From Chryseobacterium sp. BLS98 (GTDB lineage: Bacteria > Bacteroidota > Bacteroidia > Flavobacteriales > Weeksellaceae): a stretch of DNA of 64,000 nt. The stretch's first letter is position 1, and every line of letters starts with the position of its first letter. The translations under genes were made by a program, and so were the position numbers. The stretch covers positions 744,001 through 808,000 of the forward strand of contig NZ_LFNF01000001.1 of assembly GCF_001045445.1 (NCBI RefSeq). Reading direction: 5' to 3'. Below, in pieces: positions 26,419 to 35,249 of the stretch. Under the pieces are notes generated by a model, which saw only the letters and a program-made list of their open reading frames with translations, was not told where the DNA came from and did not search any database.

Positions 26419-27345
26419 TTATTTTTTGATCCACCATTGGCTGTCTTTTCGGTCAGATCGTTTTACTCCATTATTCAAAGTGTAGGCAAAACCTATCCCA
26501 AGCGTCTGCTTCAGCTGTGTTTTCTGAATCTGGTTATGATCATACAGCAGATCAAGGCTAATATTGGAAGATATAAATTTATTGACCTTAAAGTTGACAA
26601 CAGCTCCATAAGCAAGAACCAGCCGTTCCGGATGGTCCAGATAATTGGAGAATACAGAAGCCGTATTGGTTATATTAATATTCTCCATCAGTTTTACTTT
26701 GTATAAAGCCGTTCCCAGAAAACCAAACTGCAAAAGTGAAGTATCCCCGTCATTTTTTAAACCATAACTTCCCGCAAACTGTAGGTCTTTATCCAGAACG
26801 AAAGTCCATCTGGCGTTGATAGGACGCATGGTTACTGTAAGATTATCGTTAGGCCTGTATGTAATCCCCATCCCGAGGTTCAGATAGCCGGGAGCCATAA
26901 AATTGGATATTTTTTTAGCGGCCGGGTTGTTCCCGTCTTCATATCCTTTATAAAATTGTGACTGTAATCCCACTCCTGCAGAAAAATACCAGCTTTTCGA
27001 GAATTTCCGCCCATAATTGGTGGAAATATTCATAACATCCTGTGTTTTCCTTACCCCAAGTCCTTTGGTATCATTCTGTCCATAATCCATCGCGATAATA
27101 TTCTCCCAAAGGTCATTATTTTTTTCATAGGTAATATTGTAATTGACTCCGGCAAGCCAGCCTACATTGTTGGCTCCCCCGCCCACCCAGTTTGAAAAGG
27201 CGGCCTGATTGATCATCAGGGTGTTTTTTCCTAATACCGACCAGTATTTTACCGTATCTACGACTACTGAATCTTTTTTCAATTCTTCTTGTGCACTTGC
27301 ATAAATCCCCATAGAAAAGGAAAGAATCAATAAAAACTTCTTCAT
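26419..27345 (-). CDS. DUF3078 domain-containing outer-membrane-like protein (copy B)
   Basis: Protein of 308 residues, close paralogue of the gene at 25284-26204. It has the same NQAAFSNWVGGGANNVGWLAG opening after signal MKKFLLILSFSMGIYASAQ, the same beta-rich body (for example SNFMAPGYLNLGMGITYRPN) and a similar end (RKDSQWWIKK). The two genes are a tandem duplication, each with its own promoter-like element and its own intergenic region. A beta-barrel or outer-membrane role is inferred. Function unknown. Confidence 0.88.
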   Translation of the reverse strand: MKKFLLILSFSMGIYASAQEELKKDSVVVDTVKYWSVLGKNTLMINQAAFSNWVGGGANNVGWLAGVNYNITYEKNNDLWENIIAMDYGQNDTKGLGVRKTQDVMNISTNYGRKFSKSWYFSAGVGLQSQFYKGYEDGNNPAAKKISNFMAPGYLNLGMGITYRPNDNLTVTMRPINARWTFVLDKDLQFAGSYGLKNDGDTSLLQFGFLGTALYKVKLMENINITNTASVFSNYLDHPERLVLAYGAVVNFKVNKFISSNISLDLLYDHNQIQKTQLKQTLGIGFAYTLNNGVKRSDRKDSQWWIKK

Positions 27346-27366
27346 TATTTTACATGATTTTCATTA

Positions 27367-27374
27367 CAAAAATA
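27367..27374 (-). promoter_or_regulatory. Putative -7 element, DUF3078 copy B
   Basis: TATTTTTG on the minus strand, 21 bases before the start codon, as in copy A. Confidence 0.5.
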
Positions 27375-27602
27375 TTAATATAATTCTCTTTAAGGCAAAA
27401 ATTAGCCTATAAAAAGACTAAAACCGATATTTTTTTCTTCAAGGAACTAAAAACAAGCCACTTTCATACATTCCATTTCAAAATGGGTCTTTAAATTTTA
27501 AAAAACTGAAACCTTTTGTCTTAAAATAAACCGCTCTCCCTCAAATACATCGCCAAATTTTCCGAAATTTATCATTGGCTTTTGATTTGACATAAATTGA
27601 TC

Positions 27603-28370
27603 ATGTTTAAAAATATAATTTCCAAAAGAGCTGTTATAACCCCTTTGCTGATGCTTTCAGCCATGTGGTTCGGTTACTTTCTACAGACGCAGGGCTTTTT
27701 CCAAAGCTGTTTTGGGGCTATCATACCACTTTTACCGGAAGGCTTACTGGGAATTATTACTTCTCCCCTTCTGCATGGAAATATGGATCATATTATCAGT
27801 AACTCTATCCCGATAGCTGTGCTTCTTTTTCTTTTGTATCAGTTTTATCCTTTGGTAGCCAATAAGGTTTTTATTATCGGCTGGCTGGCTACTGGACTCC
27901 TGGTATGGCTTCTGCCTCCAATAGACATCCTTACCGGGGATTATATGTACACCTGTACCATTGGAGCCAGCGGTGTGGTTTATGTTCTTGCCTTCTTCCT
28001 GTTCTTCAGTGGGGTTTTCAAATGGAATACGAAGCTGCTTACCATTTCGATGCTTGTCGTTCTATATTATGGCAGTCTGGTTTGGGGCATGTTTCCTGAG
28101 GAATTGTTTTATAATCTCCAGGAACCGAGCAGGATTTCATGGCAGGCTCACCTTTCGGGTGCTGTTGTGGGAAGCATTATTGCATTTGCTTTTAAAAATG
28201 TAGGAGAAAGGAAAAAAAAATACATCTGGGAATTTCCAAACTATTACAGCGAAAAAGACGATAAGCTGTGGCAGGAATACAAAGAAAATAATCCGGACGA
28301 CTTTCTGGAACTACCTTATAAAAAGAGAGATGATATCTGGGATCATTTGGATGAGTTAAGAAGAAAATAG
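27603..28370 (+). CDS. Rhomboid family intramembrane serine protease
   Basis: Rhomboid protease of 255 residues with six hydrophobic segments. The catalytic dyad is visible: Ser123 in the GASG motif (TIGASGVVYVLAFF) and His183 in QAHLSGAVVGSIIAF. SPLLHGNMDHIISNS matches the conserved HGN...H segment of helix 2. A hydrophilic C-terminal tail of about 55 residues ends WDHLDELRRK. The frame opens at a TTG at 27597, but the ATG at 27603 is preferred. It cleaves unknown membrane protein substrates. A repeat element follows. Confidence 0.93.
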   Translation: MFKNIISKRAVITPLLMLSAMWFGYFLQTQGFFQSCFGAIIPLLPEGLLGIITSPLLHGNMDHIISNSIPIAVLLFLLYQFYPLVANKVFIIGWLATGLLVWLLPPIDILTGDYMYTCTIGASGVVYVLAFFLFFSGVFKWNTKLLTISMLVVLYYGSLVWGMFPEELFYNLQEPSRISWQAHLSGAVVGSIIAFAFKNVGERKKKYIWEFPNYYSEKDDKLWQEYKENNPDDFLELPYKKRDDIWDHLDELRRK

Positions 28371-28373
28371 AAA

Positions 28374-28540
28374 GGTCGGAAGTCTGAAGAGGGATGACTG
28401 AAGTTAATATTCGATTTCGGTATCTATCACAGTTATAATAAATTAATATAGTTTTCAAAAGAATAAAACTTGGTGGTAGTTTTTCTTTAGAGTTTCAACA
28501 ACATCCCTCACCTTTCTTCCAGCTTCAGGCTTCCTGACAA
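28374..28540. repeat. Interspersed imperfect inverted repeat, copy 2
   Basis: Left arm about 28374-28412 (with GGTCGGAAGTCTGAAGAGGG) and right arm about 28501-28540 (with CTTCCAGCTTCAGGCTTCC) are imperfect reverse complements. It is related to the elements at 25135-25275 and 51322-51452. Confidence 0.6.
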
Positions 28541-28562
28541 CATTCAACTCGGGATATTTTAT

Positions 28563-28570
28563 TACATTTG
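28563..28570 (+). promoter_or_regulatory. Putative -7 element for dprA
   Basis: TACATTTG (TAnnTTTG), 13 bases before the dprA start. Confidence 0.45.
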
Positions 28571-28583
28571 GAAAAAAACACAC

Positions 28584-29693
28584 ATGATCACTGAAGAATA
28601 CCTCTATGCAATCGCTCTCCGCGAGTGCAGCCTGATCGGCGATATTAATTTTCAAAAGCTTGTAAGATCTTTCGGAAGCGCTGAAGAAGCCTGGAAGAAA
28701 GCAAAAAAAGATTATTCAAAGACTGAGGGTCTGGGAAGAAAAACCGTGGCCGATATCGGCAACAAGGATTATCTGAAATTTGCAGAAAAGGAGATACAAT
28801 TTTGTGAAAAGAATAATATCCGGATTAAGCTCCGTCACCTTAAAGAACTTCCCAATCTGCTTAATGAATGTGATGATGCTCCTGCAATCTTATATCAAAA
28901 AGGAAATTTTGATGATTCCATGCCAAAGCTGAGTATCGTAGGAACCCGGAACATGACTTCTTATGGAAAGCAATTCATTGAGGATTTCTTTGAAGCATCC
29001 CGATCTTGTAAATATATATCTGTGAGCGGATTAGCTCTTGGAGTGGATAAGGAAGTTCACGAACAATCTCTTCACTATAACGTTCCGACAATAGCAGTTC
29101 TTGCTCACGGATTTCATACTTTATACCCCTCCAAAAATAAAAAACTCTCTGAAAGAATCCTCCAGGAAGGTGGTTCATTAGTTACAGAATTCAATTCCTC
29201 ACGAAAACCGGACCGTGAAAATTTTATCCAGCGAAACAGGATTATAGCTGGGCTTTCTCCTTCCACTATAGTCGTAGAAACAGGTTTTGGAGGAGGCTCA
29301 ATAAGCACAGCATCTTTTGCCAATGATTATAACCGTGAGATATTTGCCCTTCCAGGAAAGATAACAGATCCTCACAGCCAAGGGTGTAATCAGTTGATTT
29401 TCCAGAATAAAGCAACTGCCATTTCTACCATTAAGGATCTGATGGATTCACTTGGGTTCAATCTCTCAAAAGAAAAAACGGGTGAGCTGTTTCCATACAG
29501 CGAAACGGAGGTTCAACTTACTGGCATTCAGGACATCGTATATCAATCGATCAAAGCCCATCCTCAGGTATCTCTGGACGATCTGGCAGAGAAGATTTCT
29601 CTACCATCTTACAAAATTCTTCCTACAATTTTAGAATTGGAGCTTTTGGGGAAAGTAAAATCATTTTCCGGGAGGCAATTCCTGGCAATTTGA
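28584..29693 (+). CDS. dprA: DNA-processing protein DprA
   Basis: DprA/Smf, 369 residues, loads RecA on incoming single-stranded DNA during transformation. An N-terminal helix-hairpin-helix-like part is followed by the Rossmann-fold core with SIVGTRNMTSYGKQ, SGLALGVDKEVHEQSL, VLAHGFHTLYPSKN and FIQRNRIIAGLSPSTIVVET, and a C-terminal winged-helix-like region (HPQVSLDDLAEKISLPS). This is the standard architecture and length. Single gene. Confidence 0.96.
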   Translation: MITEEYLYAIALRECSLIGDINFQKLVRSFGSAEEAWKKAKKDYSKTEGLGRKTVADIGNKDYLKFAEKEIQFCEKNNIRIKLRHLKELPNLLNECDDAPAILYQKGNFDDSMPKLSIVGTRNMTSYGKQFIEDFFEASRSCKYISVSGLALGVDKEVHEQSLHYNVPTIAVLAHGFHTLYPSKNKKLSERILQEGGSLVTEFNSSRKPDRENFIQRNRIIAGLSPSTIVVETGFGGGSISTASFANDYNREIFALPGKITDPHSQGCNQLIFQNKATAISTIKDLMDSLGFNLSKEKTGELFPYSETEVQLTGIQDIVYQSIKAHPQVSLDDLAEKISLPSYKILPTILELELLGKVKSFSGRQFLAI

Positions 29694-29826
29694 GATTTAA
29701 CGATTTCTTAATATTGCATTATTTGAGACTTAACTTTTAATTTTTAATAAAATTTATACCAGAATTATCAATTTAATAATATTTCGACACATTATTATTT
29801 AATTTTCAGCAATGTTGAAATACGGT

Positions 29827-29857
29827 ATTGTGAATCTTGAAAAAAAAATTAAATTTG
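29827..29857 (+). promoter_or_regulatory. Promoter of gdhA
   Basis: ATTG ends at 29830 (-33 region), followed by a 19-base spacer and the -7 TAAATTTG (29850-29857), 26 bases before the ATG. Confidence 0.65.
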
Positions 29858-29883
29858 TTGACAATAATATTCAACCCTAATAT

Positions 29884-31242
29884 ATGGAACAATATAATAT
29901 TGACCAGAAAATCCAGGAGTTTATTGCCAAGATTGAAGCAAAAAATCCTAATGAACCAGAATTTTTACAAGCCGTAAAAGAAGTAGCTGTGACTGTAATT
30001 CCGTTTATTATGACCAAGAAGGAATATACAGGAATGAAGCTTCTTGAGAGAATGGCTGAAGCTGAAAGAATTATTATCTTCAGAGTTCCATGGGTTGATG
30101 ACAAAGGAGAAATCCAGGTAAACAGAGGTTTCAGAATCCAGATGAACTCTGCAATCGGACCTTACAAAGGAGGAATCCGTTTCCATCCTACTGTGAATCT
30201 TTCAGTTCTTAAGTTCTTAGCTTTCGAGCAGGTATTTAAAAACTCATTAACCACTCTTCCGATGGGTGGAGGTAAAGGAGGTTCGGATTTCGATCCACAA
30301 GGTAAATCTGATATGGAAGTAATGCGTTTCTGCCAGGCTTTCATGACTGAATTATGCAAGCATATCGGTCCTGAAACAGATGTACCTGCAGGAGATATTG
30401 GTGTAGGAGCAAGAGAAATCGGTTATCTTTTCGGTCAGTATAAAAAAATCAGAAACGAGTTTACAGGAGTACTTACAGGAAAAGGACTTGCTTACGGAGG
30501 TTCACTGATCCGTCCTGAAGCTACAGGATACGGAGTGGTATACTTTGCAGAGCAAATGCTTAAAACTATCGGACAGGATTTCAAAGGTAAAACAGTAACG
30601 GTATCAGGTTTTGGAAACGTAGCCTGGGGAGTTATTAAAAAAGCAACTGAGCTTGGTGCCAAAGTGGTAACAATTTCCGGTCCTGACGGATATATCTACG
30701 ATAAAGACGGTATCAGCGGTGAAAAGATCGATTATTTATTAGAACTGAGATCTTCAGGGAACAACAGAGCTGAGGATTATGCTAAAAAATATCCTTCTGC
30801 AGAATTCCACGCAGGAAAACGTCCTTGGAGTATAAAATGTGATGTAGCATTCCCATCTGCAACCCAAAACGAACTGGATCTTGAAGATGCTAAAATTTTG
30901 GTTGAAAACGGATGTCTGTGTGTTACTGAGGCTGCCAACATGCCTTCTACATTAGATGCCATCAACTATTTCTTGGATAATAAAGTATTGTTCTCGCCAG
31001 GTAAGGCTTCCAATGCAGGAGGTGTTGCCACTTCAGGTCTTGAGATGACGCAGAACTCTATCCGTCTTAACTGGACTTCTGAAGAGGTTGATGCAAGACT
31101 GAAGGAGATCATGATCGGAATCCACAAAGCCTGCAGAGACTACGGAAAAGATGAAGATGGCTACGTAAACTATGTGAAAGGGGCAAATATTGCCGGATTT
31201 GTGAAAGTTGCGGAAGCAATGCTGGCTCAGGGAGTAGTATAA
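29884..31242 (+). CDS. gdhA: NADP-type glutamate dehydrogenase
   Basis: Interconverts glutamate and 2-oxoglutarate plus ammonia. Its 452 residues are typical of the hexameric small-subunit class. Visible motifs are FRIQMNSAIGPYKGGIRFHP, the catalytic lysine region LPMGGGKGGSDFDPQGKSD, and the nucleotide fold VTVSGFGNVAWG. NADP specificity is inferred from overall resemblance to the NADP-type sequences. Single gene with its own promoter and terminator. Confidence 0.95.
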   Translation: MEQYNIDQKIQEFIAKIEAKNPNEPEFLQAVKEVAVTVIPFIMTKKEYTGMKLLERMAEAERIIIFRVPWVDDKGEIQVNRGFRIQMNSAIGPYKGGIRFHPTVNLSVLKFLAFEQVFKNSLTTLPMGGGKGGSDFDPQGKSDMEVMRFCQAFMTELCKHIGPETDVPAGDIGVGAREIGYLFGQYKKIRNEFTGVLTGKGLAYGGSLIRPEATGYGVVYFAEQMLKTIGQDFKGKTVTVSGFGNVAWGVIKKATELGAKVVTISGPDGYIYDKDGISGEKIDYLLELRSSGNNRAEDYAKKYPSAEFHAGKRPWSIKCDVAFPSATQNELDLEDAKILVENGCLCVTEAANMPSTLDAINYFLDNKVLFSPGKASNAGGVATSGLEMTQNSIRLNWTSEEVDARLKEIMIGIHKACRDYGKDEDGYVNYVKGANIAGFVKVAEAMLAQGVV

Positions 31243-31250
31243 AAATAAAC

Positions 31251-31281
31251 AAAGGTTGGGAAATGTTCCCAGCCTTTTTTG
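31251..31281 (+). terminator. Terminator of gdhA
   Basis: 10-bp stem AGGTTGGGAA / TTCCCAGCCT (one G-T wobble) with a T run. Confidence 0.85.
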
Positions 31282-31330
31282 ATACAGCCTGTTCCCGGGA
31301 TAATGGGAAAAAAGTAAAAAGTGAAAGGAG

Positions 31331-31362
31331 AAAGCGCTGTAATTGTACAGCGCTTTTTTTTA
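31331..31362 (+). terminator. Second terminator-like hairpin, in the leader of the DUF1801 gene
   Basis: A perfect 10-bp stem AAGCGCTGTA / TACAGCGCTT with a 4-base loop and eight T residues, 50 bases after the gdhA terminator and only 11 bases before the next start codon. Confidence 0.75.
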
Positions 31363-31372
31363 TTTTTATACT

Positions 31373-31741
31373 ATGAAAAACACTTTTAAAAACAGTAATG
31401 AATACATTCTTTTGTTTCCTGAAGAAGTTCAGCAGAAGCTTATTGAATTAAGAGAAATTATTCACGCTGAAGTTCCCGATCTTGAGGAGTATATCGGTTA
31501 TCAGATGCCGGCATTCAGATATAAGGGAAAACCTTTGGTCTATTTTGCAGGTTATAAAAAACATATCGGTTTTTATCCTGGGGCTGAAGGTATCCGTGTT
31601 TTTGAAGAAGATTTTAAGCAGAAAGGGTACAAATTTTCAAAAGGAGCCGTTCAGTTTCCTATAGATCAGAATATTCCTGCAGAACTGGTAAAGAAAATTG
31701 TACAGTTCAGAGCCGGTGAAATAGACCAGAAAAAATCCTGA
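31373..31741 (+). CDS. DUF1801 / YdhG-like protein
   Basis: Small cytoplasmic protein of 122 residues with DUF1801 features: LREIIHAEVPDLEEYIGYQMPAFRYKGKPLVYFAGYKKHIGFYP (shown here in part: YQMPAFRYKGKPL and GYKKHIGFYPG) and a C-terminal segment FPIDQNIPAELVKKIVQFRA. The family is related to the frataxin-like YdhG fold and has no agreed function. The ATG at 31373 is chosen over an upstream in-frame ATG at 31343, because the latter lies inside the terminator hairpin. Confidence 0.85.
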   Translation: MKNTFKNSNEYILLFPEEVQQKLIELREIIHAEVPDLEEYIGYQMPAFRYKGKPLVYFAGYKKHIGFYPGAEGIRVFEEDFKQKGYKFSKGAVQFPIDQNIPAELVKKIVQFRAGEIDQKKS

Positions 31742-31782
31742 GACATAACGCCCCAGGATTCCCTTTCTACTTTGTTCAATAT

Positions 31783-32094
31783 TTACTTAGAGGACTTTGC
31801 TTTTTTCTTAGCTTTTCTTTCTTCTTTAGTTGCTTCTGCCGGTTTTGTAGCATCTGCAGCAGGTTCTGCATTCACTGTGGCTGTAACATCAGCTGTAGCT
31901 GCCGGAGCGGCTGTGTCTACCGTAGCTGTTGCTGTGGTATTCTGTGTCTGAGTACTGGCATCTGTAGAAGTTGTAGTCTGAGTCTGAGTTGTCTGGTTAT
32001 TAGATGTATCGGCTGGTTTCTGAGTTTGTGTCTGAGCCGATACTGCGATTACGCCGACTAAAGTAAACGCTGCTGTTAAAACTAATTTTTTCAT
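31783..32094 (-). CDS. Small secreted Thr/Ala/Gln-rich low-complexity protein
   Basis: Unrecognised 103-residue protein. The signal peptide MKKLVLTAAFTLVGVIAVSAQ is followed by low-complexity TQTQ/Thr/Ala/Pro sequence and a strongly basic Lys-rich end (KEERKAKKKAKSSK). It is probably exported. The frame is open upstream to 32133, but only the ATG at 32094 gives a signal peptide at the N terminus. Convergent with the DUF1801 gene. Confidence 0.7.
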   Translation of the reverse strand: MKKLVLTAAFTLVGVIAVSAQTQTQKPADTSNNQTTQTQTTTSTDASTQTQNTTATATVDTAAPAATADVTATVNAEPAADATKPAEATKEERKAKKKAKSSK

Positions 32095-32208
32095 AATGTA
32101 ATATTTTAAATGATTGTTTAACTTAAACGACACTTTAAATACTAAATTATGCGTAATAGTCTTATTTAACGTACTTTATAATTATTTAAGATATTTTACC
32201 ACAGAGGA

Positions 32209-32697
32209 TTATTTGGGAATATTCTTCATCATTTTTTCTACAAATTCAAATGCAGCGGGACATATGACCGTATTTTTCAGCATCAGATGATTGATCTGGT
32301 AAATCTTTTTGCGGTCGGTATGGGGATATTCCCGGCAGGCTTTCGGCCTTACTTCATAGATCGAGCAGGTATTGTCATTATTAAGGAAAAAACAGGGAAG
32401 GTTCTGGAGCACCTTATCATTATCTTCGTCTACCCTTAAAAATTTAGCCTCAAAGTCAGCCGGCTTCATTCTCAAATGCTTAGAGATACGCTCAATATCT
32501 TTTTCCGTGTATAAAGGTCCGGTCGTTTTGCAGCAATTAGCGCACTGAAGGCAATCCACTTCATCGAAAACCTCATCATGGGTTTCCTGAACGATATAAT
32601 CTAGGTTTTTGGGCGGTTTTTTCTTCAATCCGTCCAAGAACTTTTTATGTTCTTTCTGCTTCTGTAAAGCCTGTTTTTTATAAAGGTCTAAATCCAT
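32209..32697 (-). CDS. YkgJ family cysteine-cluster protein
   Basis: Protein of 162 residues with a putative metal or Fe-S cysteine cluster: Cys49, 52, 55, 56 (CLQCANCC), Cys102, Cys111 and Cys121 (PKACREYP). This is the YkgJ/UPF0153 (CxxCxxCC) pattern. Function unknown. The start overlaps the stop of the upstream potassium-channel gene by one base, so the two are translated together. Confidence 0.88.
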   Translation of the reverse strand: MDLDLYKKQALQKQKEHKKFLDGLKKKPPKNLDYIVQETHDEVFDEVDCLQCANCCKTTGPLYTEKDIERISKHLRMKPADFEAKFLRVDEDNDKVLQNLPCFFLNNDNTCSIYEVRPKACREYPHTDRKKIYQINHLMLKNTVICPAAFEFVEKMMKNIPK

Positions 32698-33668
32698 TAT
32701 TCGGGATCTCCAGCTATAGCCGGAAGATCTGCTTTTTGATAATCATTAATTTTATCCAGATCCAGGATCGTCGTAAGATCGCTGTTGTCAGGATAGTACA
32801 TCAGGGAAAATTTTGCTCCGTAAACAATTTCTTTCGAAACATAAGAAGTTCTTTGAACCACGGTATTGGAAAAAACTTCATCAAATGCCCGGACCTGAAC
32901 AATAATCTCAATATTTGTATTCTTAAAATCTTCTTCAGAAAAGCCGTAAAATGGTGAGTTTTCATCTATTTTATGAACTACCGTCCAGTTGAGTGCCAAT
33001 GTATTAATCTTGCTAAGGTGAGTGTCGAGCCTGTAAAAATTATTCTTTGCAACTCCATCTTCAATCACTTCAATAGCTGTAGAAAGAATTACATCGGCAT
33101 CTGTGAGTGCATTATTCTTATAAGGGGCCAGTCTGAACATTAAAGCGGTCCCATCCTGAAAAGGACCCACCACCGCAATATCCGAAAACCTTAAATAGGC
33201 TCTAGGCCTTGAAAATCTTCCATAAAAAAGCCCGGTTGCAATGGCAAAGGTAAGCAGTCCCAGAAATGCTTCAAAAGTAGCCACAAGACTTGCCATAAAC
33301 CCGACAGGCGCAATTCTTCCGTAGCCTACTGTGGTAAAGGTCTGAGAACTGAAGAAGAATACATCAATAAACTCATTCAACGGATCACTTTTATCAATTC
33401 CGGTAAGGTGCTCTACGCCGATCAGATAATAGATGAGTGCAAATAACAGATTAACAAGAACATATGCAATAATCAGATAGGATAAGAACCGGAATGTGGA
33501 CAGATTGAGCATGGTGTGGTACCAGCTCAGCCGATTGAATACATTTACTCCCTTTCTTTTTACATTCGGAAGACCGTCTCTGTTGATGAATCTTCCGGAT
33601 GCATTGCTTCCAAATCCACTGTTCTCGGTATTTTTCTGACGGATCTTCTGTCTGAAGCCTCTTGCCAT
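32697..33668 (-). CDS. Inward-rectifier (KirBac-type) potassium channel
   Basis: Protein of 323 residues with a hydrophilic N-terminus, TM1 about 60-84, a pore loop with selectivity filter TVGYG at 113-117, TM2 about 123-149, and a C-terminal immunoglobulin-like cytoplasmic domain of about 165 residues (starts SRPRAYLRFSDIAVV; contains NNFYRLDTHLSKINTLALNW). This is the KirBac architecture. It conducts K+ across the inner membrane. It is first in a two-gene operon with the cysteine-cluster protein. Confidence 0.93.
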   Translation of the reverse strand: MARGFRQKIRQKNTENSGFGSNASGRFINRDGLPNVKRKGVNVFNRLSWYHTMLNLSTFRFLSYLIIAYVLVNLLFALIYYLIGVEHLTGIDKSDPLNEFIDVFFFSSQTFTTVGYGRIAPVGFMASLVATFEAFLGLLTFAIATGLFYGRFSRPRAYLRFSDIAVVGPFQDGTALMFRLAPYKNNALTDADVILSTAIEVIEDGVAKNNFYRLDTHLSKINTLALNWTVVHKIDENSPFYGFSEEDFKNTNIEIIVQVRAFDEVFSNTVVQRTSYVSKEIVYGAKFSLMYYPDNSDLTTILDLDKINDYQKADLPAIAGDPE

Positions 33669-33694
33669 TTTTATATCATTTAGTTTTTACAGTG

Positions 33695-33702
33695 CAAAGA
33701 TA
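33695..33702 (-). promoter_or_regulatory. Putative -7 element of the Kir operon
   Basis: TATCTTTG on the minus strand, 26 bases before the start codon. Confidence 0.5.
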
Positions 33703-33792
33703 AAATAATGTTTCTATGAAATTGATCAAAAGCTTTGATAAACTCATTTAGCGATAATAGTGATGATTTTAACCAAACATAGCATCATACAA

Positions 33793-33830
33793 AGGTGCTC
33801 CATGACTTTATAATTTATCATGAAGCACCT
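33793..33830. terminator. Hairpin after the T9SS protein gene (possible terminator)
   Basis: A 13-bp stem with one mismatch (AGGTGCTCCATGA / TCATGAAGCACCT), 12-base loop, short T tract. Confidence 0.5.
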
Positions 33831-33868
33831 CTTTCTTATGCTGATTAATGTATTATAATCCTGGTAAC

Positions 33869-34972
33869 CTACTTTTTAATAATCTTATGTTGAACCTTTT
33901 TCCCATTTTCAAAAATAAATTCTGCGAAATAGTTTCCATGGATCAATTTATTCATATTTACTGAAGTGATCTTATTGTCCTGCTCAGATTGAACTAACTT
34001 ACCATCGACAGCATAAATGATGACTTTCACGACATTTATTTTTGAATTAATATGTAAAATATCATTTACCGGATTAGGATAAAAACTAAAACCATTATCA
34101 TTAGAGACTTCGTTTACGGACAGGCAATTTGATGAGTTGACAGTAATAGCCAATCGTGTAGTACTTTCGCAGGCTCCTACGACTTGAGAAGCATAGTAGG
34201 TTGTGCCGTTCACTAACACGGTTGTACCAGGAAGCCAATTCCCTCCTGTCGGGGCATCATACCATTGTACGTTCGTGCCCGTAACAGCAAGGTTTGCCAA
34301 GGTCTGGGATGAACAAAAATTTTGTAATGAATTTCCCGTAGGGGCCGGAGTGTTTCCATCACATATCTGAAAAATTACATGGTCTAAAAAGGCAAAATTT
34401 CCCGCTTGATTCACATTATTTTTTACCCCTTTAAAATTTACTCTATTCGTTCCTGCGGGAAGGAGTATATTTTTGGTGACCCACTGCTGGGATGTTGGTG
34501 TAAAGAAAGAAGGAATCGTACCACCTGTATTTAACTCTCCTGTCCGGCCAATCTCATAATCGTGCATTAGCGTGTAGGTTTGACCTCCGTCAGTTGAGTA
34601 CTCCAGTAAAATGTGATCATCTGCGAAAACCGTCTGAAGAGGTACAGGCATAGTGTATCTATTAGCCGCGGCAAATTGAAATGAAACTCCGACAGGTGCA
34701 TTAGTAGGATTATTTAACACCGGAGATTTGACATTATAAGTAGAAAGCCCCTGGCTATTATAGAAATTATACATTAAACTCCCTCCTGTTCCTCCATCGG
34801 GAGAATCTACCGATGTGTTTTCAACAACGATTACAGAAGCATTAGAATAATCCCATTGAGACTGAGTTGTACTCCCTCCAAAATCCTCAGTGTAAGGAAG
34901 ATTAACCTGCGCTCCAATTACTATAGGGCAAAATGCTAAAAGCTTCAAAAAACGAAAATAATTCTTTTTCAT
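33869..34972 (-). CDS. T9SS type A sorting domain-containing secreted protein
   Basis: Protein of 367 residues exported by Sec (signal up to ...IVIGAQ) and then by the type IX system. A jelly-roll-like adhesion/CBM-like part (YTEDFGGSTTQSQWDYSN... and DDHILLEYSTDGGQTY) is followed by an Ig-like segment (TNVQWYDAPTGG...GTTYYAS) and a C-terminal type A sorting domain that begins FSFYPNPVNDILHINS and ends GKKVQHKIIKK. The middle segment resembles the cell-surface Ig-like repeats of Flavobacteria. The frame opens at 34984, but the ATG at 34972 starts the signal. Substrate unknown. Confidence 0.85.
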   Translation of the reverse strand: MKKNYFRFLKLLAFCPIVIGAQVNLPYTEDFGGSTTQSQWDYSNASVIVVENTSVDSPDGGTGGSLMYNFYNSQGLSTYNVKSPVLNNPTNAPVGVSFQFAAANRYTMPVPLQTVFADDHILLEYSTDGGQTYTLMHDYEIGRTGELNTGGTIPSFFTPTSQQWVTKNILLPAGTNRVNFKGVKNNVNQAGNFAFLDHVIFQICDGNTPAPTGNSLQNFCSSQTLANLAVTGTNVQWYDAPTGGNWLPGTTVLVNGTTYYASQVVGACESTTRLAITVNSSNCLSVNEVSNDNGFSFYPNPVNDILHINSKINVVKVIIYAVDGKLVQSEQDNKITSVNMNKLIHGNYFAEFIFENGKKVQHKIIKK

Positions 34973-35172
34973 ATCGTATGACAATATTTAAATTAATGAA
35001 AACAATATTAGCATTCAGTTGGGCTATTTAAAAGAAGTTATCTTTCAAAATTCGTGAAATACAAAAGGGTCGGATTGGTAAGAAGCTAGAAACCAGCTGC
35101 TATGACATACCTAATTATTTATTTTCTGTTTCACAATCATGTTTTTAAAATGTAGCTGAGCTGTAAACGAGA

Positions 35173-35224
35173 AAAGAGGCTGTCTCCTATGTTTGCAAAG
35201 TCAAATATAGGAGAGAGCCTCTTT
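35173..35224. terminator. Long hairpin, possible terminator of the toxin/immunity locus
   Basis: Arms 35173-35190 and 35207-35224 pair at 17 of 18 positions and have T-rich flanks. It lies 26 bases after the stop of the minus-strand gene at 35250. Confidence 0.65.
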
Positions 35225-35249
35225 GTTTATATCTATAGTTTTAGAAGTT

